A stretch of DNA of 37,019 bases from Leptospira biflexa (GTDB lineage: Bacteria; Spirochaetota; Leptospiria; Turneriellales; DYLW01). The stretch's first letter is position 1; every line of letters starts with the position of its first letter. Shown here in pieces: positions 33,102 to 37,019 of the stretch. A program made the position numbers and the translations under genes. The stretch covers positions 1-37,019 of the forward strand of contig DYOA01000026.1 in the NCBI GenBank assembly GCA_020720785.1, written 5' to 3'. The notes beneath the pieces were generated by a model that ran no database searches, was not told the DNA's origin, and was given only the letters and a program-made list of their open reading frames with translations.

Positions 33102-33432
33102 AAAGTGTAAAAAATGATAATGCTATCAATGCCCGCACGGAATCCAGATCGCTTGCAGCGTAAAAGACAAACAAGGTGGTAATGGGCCAGATCCAGAAAA
33201 GTGCCAGAAACACGGAATAGATTCCTCTTCTGATCATATCCAGATAATACGCCACATTCTGGGCATCTATCCCGGAAAAGAAAAACAACATCTCATCATA
33301 CCAGAATAATACCCCGGAGGAAAACAGGAAGACCATAATTAATTTGAGCAGACCGGGGATTCCTTTCCGGAAAAGCAGGAAAAAAAGGAAGATTCCCCAC
33401 AGGATTAAAGGGATGAGTATGTGTGTATCCAT
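33013..33432 (-). CDS. small integral membrane protein
   Basis: 139 aa with about four hydrophobic helices (about 5-25, 28-48, 70-92, 98-122). No family recognised. The start overlaps the end of pdxA by 28 bp on the same strand, which supports translation, and the end overlaps hflX by 89 bp on the opposite strand. It ends the bactofilin-pdxA transcript. Could be shorter than drawn, but the helices lie in unique sequence. Confidence 0.6.
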   Translation of the reverse strand: MDTHILIPLILWGIFLFFLLFRKGIPGLLKLIMVFLFSSGVLFWYDEMLFFFSGIDAQNVAYYLDMIRRGIYSVFLALFWIWPITTLFVFYAASDLDSVRALIALSFFTLFIWLLFLLSRFLTAEHIQTLLVSIHPFLL

Positions 33433-34466
33433 TTCTGGGTATGCCTCATGGCAAACTGGACGGCTTTAATGATGCTGACTGGATTCCCTTCATTTTTTTC
33501 CACCATGGAATACGCAGTGCCATGGTCAGGAGAAACCCGGAGTCGGGGCTGGTTCAATGTGATATTCAAACCGGATAATCCCACAAGAGCCTTGAACGGG
33601 ATTAAACCCTGGTCATGATACTGTGCAACCACCAGAGAATAATTTTTCCTCTGATCCCGTCCAAAGATGCCATCGGCAGGAAAAAGCCCGTCAATTTCAA
33701 TTCCGGCTTTCTGCAGATTTTTCAGATGATATTCCAGAAACTTTTCCTCGTCACCAATCCTGCCGTGCTCCCCGGCATGAGGATTCAATCCGGTCATGGC
33801 AAAATTATTTTTAGGGTGGAAAAGATTCCGGAAAAAAAACAGGGCTTTTCCCAGGGATTGAAAATCAGTCTGGTAGATTTTTTCACTCACGCTGGCCAGA
33901 GGAATATGCTCCGTGAGTACCATGACGGAAAGGGTGGGGTGGTACATGCACATAAACGCCCGGTGTCCGGTGAAATCTTCAATAACCCGGGTATGGCCGG
34001 AAAAGGAAATTCCGGCTTTCATAATCATTTCTTTGGAAACGGGGAGAGTCACCAGCGAGGAAACCGGCAGAATATCCCACAGTCGCAGGGAAGTCATAAA
34101 GGCACGGTAGCTTTTCAGGGCGATGAGGGCATCCTCTTTCCCGGGAATATATGCCCTCTCTTTCCTCAGGGATAAAAAAACCGGTTTCTTTCTGCGTGGG
34201 TCCAACAAAACGGATTTGAATTGAGCTCTCCATTTCCTATAAGCACCGGGTTTCAGATCCGGAGGGGTTTCCACCACAAGAAAATTCTTATGAATGAAGG
34301 GCTCATCGTTCTCAAACAGAAACCCAACGGTTATGATATTCCGGAAATTTTGTATCTGGGACGCAGAAAAAAAATCTGCTGGTTTTTTCAGTACCTTCAT
34401 CCAGAGATGCCAGCCTAACCCGGCGACATCTCCCTGGGAAATAATGATAAATTCATGGGGTTTCAA
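33405..34466 (-). CDS. pdxA: 4-hydroxythreonine-4-phosphate dehydrogenase (PdxA)
   Basis: 353 aa. Oxidises 4-phosphohydroxy-L-threonine in pyridoxal phosphate synthesis. Metal-binding His are visible in ISFSGHTRV, VAQYHDQGLIPFKAL and SPDHGTAY, and the substrate region LNPHAGEHGRIGDEE is intact. The N-terminal motif is unusual: QGDVAGLGWHLW replaces the common GDPAGIGPE. Start is a TTG directly after the bactofilin TAA (TAATTG), implying coupling. Confidence 0.9.
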   Translation of the reverse strand: MKPHEFIIISQGDVAGLGWHLWMKVLKKPADFFSASQIQNFRNIITVGFLFENDEPFIHKNFLVVETPPDLKPGAYRKWRAQFKSVLLDPRRKKPVFLSLRKERAYIPGKEDALIALKSYRAFMTSLRLWDILPVSSLVTLPVSKEMIMKAGISFSGHTRVIEDFTGHRAFMCMYHPTLSVMVLTEHIPLASVSEKIYQTDFQSLGKALFFFRNLFHPKNNFAMTGLNPHAGEHGRIGDEEKFLEYHLKNLQKAGIEIDGLFPADGIFGRDQRKNYSLVVAQYHDQGLIPFKALVGLSGLNITLNQPRLRVSPDHGTAYSMVEKNEGNPVSIIKAVQFAMRHTQKWIHTYSSL

Positions 34467-34913
34467 TTATCGGTTTTTGGGGCCATTGGCCGTTTCAGGA
34501 AATAATATGCTCTCTTTTAAGTTATCTTTATTGTATTCCGCTTCAATGATATCTTTGGACGATGTTTTCAGGTCATTGGAAATGGTACATCTTCCTTCCA
34601 GAATCACTCCATTCTGGATGATTAATTCCGGAGTTTTAATGTCCCCAAAAACCTTCGCAGTAGGAAGCAACATCACCCGGTTCCGGGCGGTTACATTCCC
34701 CACAATAATTCCTTCCACGATTACGGAATTTGCCGTAATATTTGTTTTCACTTTTCCGGTGACGCCAATATACAACTGCTCCGACTCCAGGACTTTTCCC
34801 TCAAATTTTCCATCAATTTTCAGGCTCCCGTTAATATAAAATCTTCCGGAAAAAAATGAATTAGGGCCAATTGTAGAATTTGTTATTTCTTGTGATCCTT
34901 TTACCAGTGCCAT
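34467..34913 (-). CDS. bactofilin
   Basis: 148 aa from ATG 34913, preceded by a GGAG Shine-Dalgarno sequence. Bactofilin (DUF583) beta-helix: short turns such as FFSGRFYINGSLKIDGKFEGKV, VIVEGIIVGNVTARN and VFGDIKTPELIIQNGVILEGRC. These cytoskeletal proteins polymerise without nucleotide and shape the cell, which suits a helical or curved bacterium. First gene of a minus-strand operon with pdxA. Confidence 0.94.
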   Translation of the reverse strand: MALVKGSQEITNSTIGPNSFFSGRFYINGSLKIDGKFEGKVLESEQLYIGVTGKVKTNITANSVIVEGIIVGNVTARNRVMLLPTAKVFGDIKTPELIIQNGVILEGRCTISNDLKTSSKDIIEAEYNKDNLKESILFPETANGPKNR

Positions 34914-35153
34914 ATATTTCTCCAACCGTTTTTACCAGACTGTATTCTGGAAATAAATTGTCCATTTGAAAAAGATTTTTTCGCGTTTATATCGGCCAGA
35001 ATTGTCAGCGGAAGCCCTTTCAATGGAAAATGCGACATAACGGAGGTAGAAAACCCCGCAGAGATTGATTATGTCGCTTATCCATCGTACCGGGAAGGTC
35101 AGAAAATGCAGATGTATGAGTGGGTTTTTGGTGAATTTCTCAAAGTGAAGTGA
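34896..35153 (+). pseudogene. 3' remnant of an SH3-like secreted protein gene
   Basis: An open frame without any start codon ends at TGA 35151-35153. Its last 28 codons repeat the C-terminus of the intact 35869-36882 gene (YVAYPSYREGQKMQ...WVFGEFLKVK). The part before 35068 shares nothing obvious with that gene. In the shared part, four of five changed codons are synonymous. Lies in the ~380-bp gap between bactofilin and the thioesterase. Confidence 0.75.
35032..35077. repeat. inverted repeat at the pseudogene junction
   Basis: GCGACATAA (35032-35040) is the exact reverse complement of TTATGTCGC (35069-35077), with a 28-nt loop. The second arm is where homology to the downstream copy begins (35068). 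GCGACATAA also occurs in the REP-like repeat at 177-185. Confidence 0.55.
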
Positions 35154-35205
35154 AAGCGATAAAAGCTATCCTGGATCCTTAGATTTTCCGGTAGATGCAC
35201 TTTGC
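35068..35205 (+). repeat. direct repeat X, copy 1
   Basis: 138 bp matching 36797-36934 with 11 mismatches and no gaps (about 92%). Covers the last codons and the 3' flank of the SH3-like gene up to the sequence GATGCACTTTGC. Confidence 0.9.
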
Positions 35206-35294
35206 AGGGTCAAATTCGGGGTCCGGCGGAAATAGAAAGACGTTGGCATATTATCATTTACTGTCCGTATCCGTATCGGAACGGGGAACCTACC

Positions 35295-35714
35295 ATGGAA
35301 AAGATCAATTTTAATTTTGAGAATACTTACAAAACCAGAATTAATGTCCATATTGGCTACCTGAATTACAGCGGGCATGTGGGGGCGGATGGTTTTCTGG
35401 CCCTTCTGCACGAAGCCCGGATCCGGTATTTTGCCGATTTTGGTTTTAAGGAGCTGGATATTGCAGGGAAGGGGACGTTTATCATAGACTCCTATACAGA
35501 ATACAAAGGAGAAATTTTCCATAACGATGAAATCATTGTGGAAATGAAAATCACGGATCTGGAAAAAACATCCTTCAATATCTTCTATAAAGGAACCAAC
35601 AAAAAGAAAGACCGCATGGTGGTACTCTGCCGCATGAAAATGGCCTTTGTGGACAGAGAAACCCACCGCCCGGCACGGATTCCGGAAGCATTCCGTAAGA
35701 CCTTTTCCGATTGA
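35295..35714 (+). CDS. hotdog-fold acyl-CoA thioesterase-like protein
   Basis: 139 aa from ATG 35295, with GGGGA upstream. YbgC/4HBT-like: RINVHIGYLNYSGHVGADGF...LLHEARIRYFADFGF, then the IIDSYTEYKGEIFHNDEIIVE strand and a final VDRETHRPARIP. The Asp normally found before the GHV motif in 4HBT enzymes (D-x-x-GHV) is Asn here (NYSGHV), so catalytic activity is uncertain. It is the complete member of a duplicated pair; only its tail survives at 36936-36985. Confidence 0.85.
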   Translation: MEKINFNFENTYKTRINVHIGYLNYSGHVGADGFLALLHEARIRYFADFGFKELDIAGKGTFIIDSYTEYKGEIFHNDEIIVEMKITDLEKTSFNIFYKGTNKKKDRMVVLCRMKMAFVDRETHRPARIPEAFRKTFSD

Positions 35715-35748
35715 TTCCATCGTTATCCGGATTATGTCTCATTATATG
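35665..35748 (+). repeat. direct repeat Y, copy 1
   Basis: 84 bp matching 36936-37019 with 4 mismatches and no gaps. It spans the last codons of the thioesterase and the beginning of the intergenic REP-like region. The match runs to the window edge and may extend beyond it. Confidence 0.9.
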
Positions 35749-35802
35749 GGTGACGTCACCAAAAGAGATATATTATATAAATTTGCCATGGTGACTGACA
35801 CC
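35731..35802. repeat. REP-like palindromes in intergenic region
   Basis: ATTATGTCTCAT (35731-35742) is the exact reverse complement of 138-149. It is followed by the perfect 12-bp palindrome GGTGACGTCACC (35749-35760) and a degenerate GGTGACTGACACC (35790-35802). The order is the same as in the reverse complement of the 125-200 array. Confidence 0.6.
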
Positions 35803-35835
35803 TTGGATGGCCGAACTGTGGTTTATAAAAAATAT

Positions 35836-35863
35836 TTGACTTTCTGATCGATTAATACAGAAT
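35836..35863 (+). promoter_or_regulatory. promoter of the SH3-like gene
   Basis: TTGACT (35836-35841), 16 bp spacer, CAGAAT (35858-35863). The predicted start at about 35869 coincides with the ATG. No Shine-Dalgarno sequence. The -35 element stands 27 nt before the ATG, as in the 246-1052 gene. Confidence 0.45.
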
Positions 35864-35868
35864 AAATT

Positions 35869-36882
35869 ATGAGAAACAGAGTTGCAGGGAGTATTGCCTT
35901 TTTCCTTGGATTGTTAATGGTTGTGTCGCCCTTTTCCGGCGAGATCCTTTCCAAGCCGGCGGGTGCTAAGGAATCCTATAAAAAGATGTTGTTTAATGAC
36001 GCTTTCCCCAAAAACAAAAAAGAAATGGAAAAACTTCTCCTCTCAACCATCTGGTTCAATTTAACGGGGGATAAAACTAACAATATAAAATTCCACAAAG
36101 ATGGGACCCTGGCGACGGGTCATTGTGTTCATCTCTCACCGGAATCCAATGACCGGATTAATTGCGAAGAAGAAACCAGAGAGGCTTTTTTTAATTATAC
36201 GCTGACCGGCCCTTTCCCCAAAGAAGACGCCTGCCACCCAGAGCATTATAAAATTATTATTACGGAATCCGTGTTTGAAGACGGTCCCAGAGAGGACTCA
36301 TATTTTATTCCCCTGGAAGACCTGGGAAGTATGCCTCTGGATGAAAACGGTACTGTGACCTCCAGGGAAATCATTATCCCCTTCTGGAAATACTCAGAAG
36401 AGTTTTTAACCTGTGAAAATGCCTACTCTGCGGAAACGAATATTCCCAACGATATCTTTCTCAGCCACCGTTATGTTATGGGCAACTTCAGAGACAATGA
36501 CTGGTTTTCCCTGAACATTCCTCCCATTGCTAATCAACTATACAGTGAATATTGGAGAGGTGGTGAATCCAAGTTTGATGCAATATCCATGGGCATGAAA
36601 AAAGGAAAAGTTCTGGAGAATCTTAAAATCCGTGTTGAGCCCAGATTGCCTGAGCCGGAAGAAGAGAATAACCTTGTGGATTTTATAAAAAGTGAGAATT
36701 CAGAGCCTCAAACATTTCTTCCTGCCGGAATGACAATTACCGTTCTGGCCAGAACAAAGGATAAACAAAAAGTACAGAAATGGAATAACTACTGGTATTA
36801 TGTCGCTTATCCGTCATACCGGGAAGGCCAGAAAATGCAGATGTATGCCTGGGTTTTTGGGGAATTTCTCAAAGTGAAGTGA
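35869..36882 (+). CDS. secreted protein with C-terminal SH3-like domain
   Basis: 337 aa. Signal peptide about 1-24 (RNRVAGSIAFFLGLLMVVSPFSG). The middle (about 40-240) is of unknown family and holds six or so Cys, including TGHCVHL, INCEEE, DACHPEHY and FLTCENAY, which may form disulfides. The last ~85 residues look like a bacterial SH3 domain: LKIRVEPRLPEPE, PAGMTITVLARTKD, WYYVAYPSYREGQKMQMYAWVFGEFLKV. Such domains often bind wall peptides. A 3' fragment of a paralogue lies upstream, so the gene belongs to a duplicated family. No Shine-Dalgarno sequence. Confidence 0.72.
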   Translation: MRNRVAGSIAFFLGLLMVVSPFSGEILSKPAGAKESYKKMLFNDAFPKNKKEMEKLLLSTIWFNLTGDKTNNIKFHKDGTLATGHCVHLSPESNDRINCEEETREAFFNYTLTGPFPKEDACHPEHYKIIITESVFEDGPREDSYFIPLEDLGSMPLDENGTVTSREIIIPFWKYSEEFLTCENAYSAETNIPNDIFLSHRYVMGNFRDNDWFSLNIPPIANQLYSEYWRGGESKFDAISMGMKKGKVLENLKIRVEPRLPEPEEENNLVDFIKSENSEPQTFLPAGMTITVLARTKDKQKVQKWNNYWYYVAYPSYREGQKMQMYAWVFGEFLKVK

Positions 36883-36934
36883 AAGCGATAAAAGTTATTC
36901 TTGATCCGTAGATTTTCCGGTGGATGCACTTTGC
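36797..36934 (+). repeat. direct repeat X, copy 2
   Basis: Partner of 35068-35205 (offset 1729). It ends at the junction with repeat Y. Confidence 0.9.
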
Positions 36935-36935
36935 G

Positions 36936-36985
36936 ACCGCCCGGCACGGATTCCGGAGGTATTCCGCAAAACCTTTTCCGATTGA
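36936..36985 (+). pseudogene. tail fragment of a second thioesterase gene
   Basis: Encodes RPARIPEVFRKTFSD-stop in frame, matching the end of the 35295-35714 gene; three of the four nucleotide changes are synonymous. The rest of the gene (459 bp in the other copy, 35206-35664) is absent, replaced by a direct join to repeat X. Confidence 0.8.
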
Positions 36986-37019
36986 TTCCATCGTTATCCG
37001 GATTATGTCTCATTATATG
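36936..37019 (+). repeat. direct repeat Y, copy 2 (reaches window end)
   Basis: Partner of 35665-35748 (offset 1271), including the ATTATGTCTCAT REP-like half at 37002-37013. Truncated by the window boundary. Confidence 0.9.

Overview
The window is a compact chromosomal segment of moderate GC from a Gram-negative bacterium. A spirochaete, possibly of the Leptospirales, fits best: the lipoprotein signal ends in a loose SVGC lipobox, there is a bactofilin, there are several PASTA, cyclic-nucleotide and receiver proteins, and a GspG-J pseudopilin cluster is present. This placement is an inference from gene content, not a phylogeny. Pyruvate:ferredoxin oxidoreductase points to anaerobic or microaerobic carbon metabolism.

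Layout. 1-270: a short array of REP-like palindromic repeats that runs into the promoter and start of a putative outer-membrane barrel protein. 1053-6624: a REC-LuxR response regulator, a GDPD lipoprotein, a large protein with an N-terminal cNMP-binding-like fold, a Fur-family regulator and a lone GHKL ATPase. 6747-13369: a membrane-anchored GH57-like protein closed by the one clear rho-independent terminator, then a REC-adenylate cyclase, a CapD/FlaA1-type nucleotide-sugar dehydratase and IspF. 13506-17892: PFOR and an unusual receiver-like protein. 18025-21728: rpsO, pnp and an M16 peptidase. 21715-24154 (minus): PASTA protein, rpe, pyrE. 24239-27122: tRNA-Arg(ACG), murD, and convergent murC. 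27240-29734: four pseudopilin genes and a signal-peptided YidD-like protein. 29787-34913: guaA, a DUF192 protein, hflX, and on the minus strand bactofilin, pdxA and a small membrane protein. 34914-37019: a decayed tandem duplication of an SH3-like secreted protein gene and a hotdog thioesterase gene, with more REP-like sequence.

How the genes relate. Envelope functions dominate: murC, murD, PASTA protein, bactofilin, capD-like, GspG-J, YidD-like, the GDPD lipoprotein and the barrel protein. A signalling theme (two cNMP-related proteins, two receiver proteins and a lone histidine-kinase-type ATPase) is scattered between metabolic genes. Every convergent gene pair abuts or overlaps.

The most interesting points are: (1) the tandem duplication at the right end, where both decayed copies differ from their partners mostly at synonymous sites; (2) a REP-like repeat family at both ends of the window, one copy lying over the first codons of a gene; and (3) several genes without a Shine-Dalgarno sequence whose best promoter would place the transcript start on the AUG.
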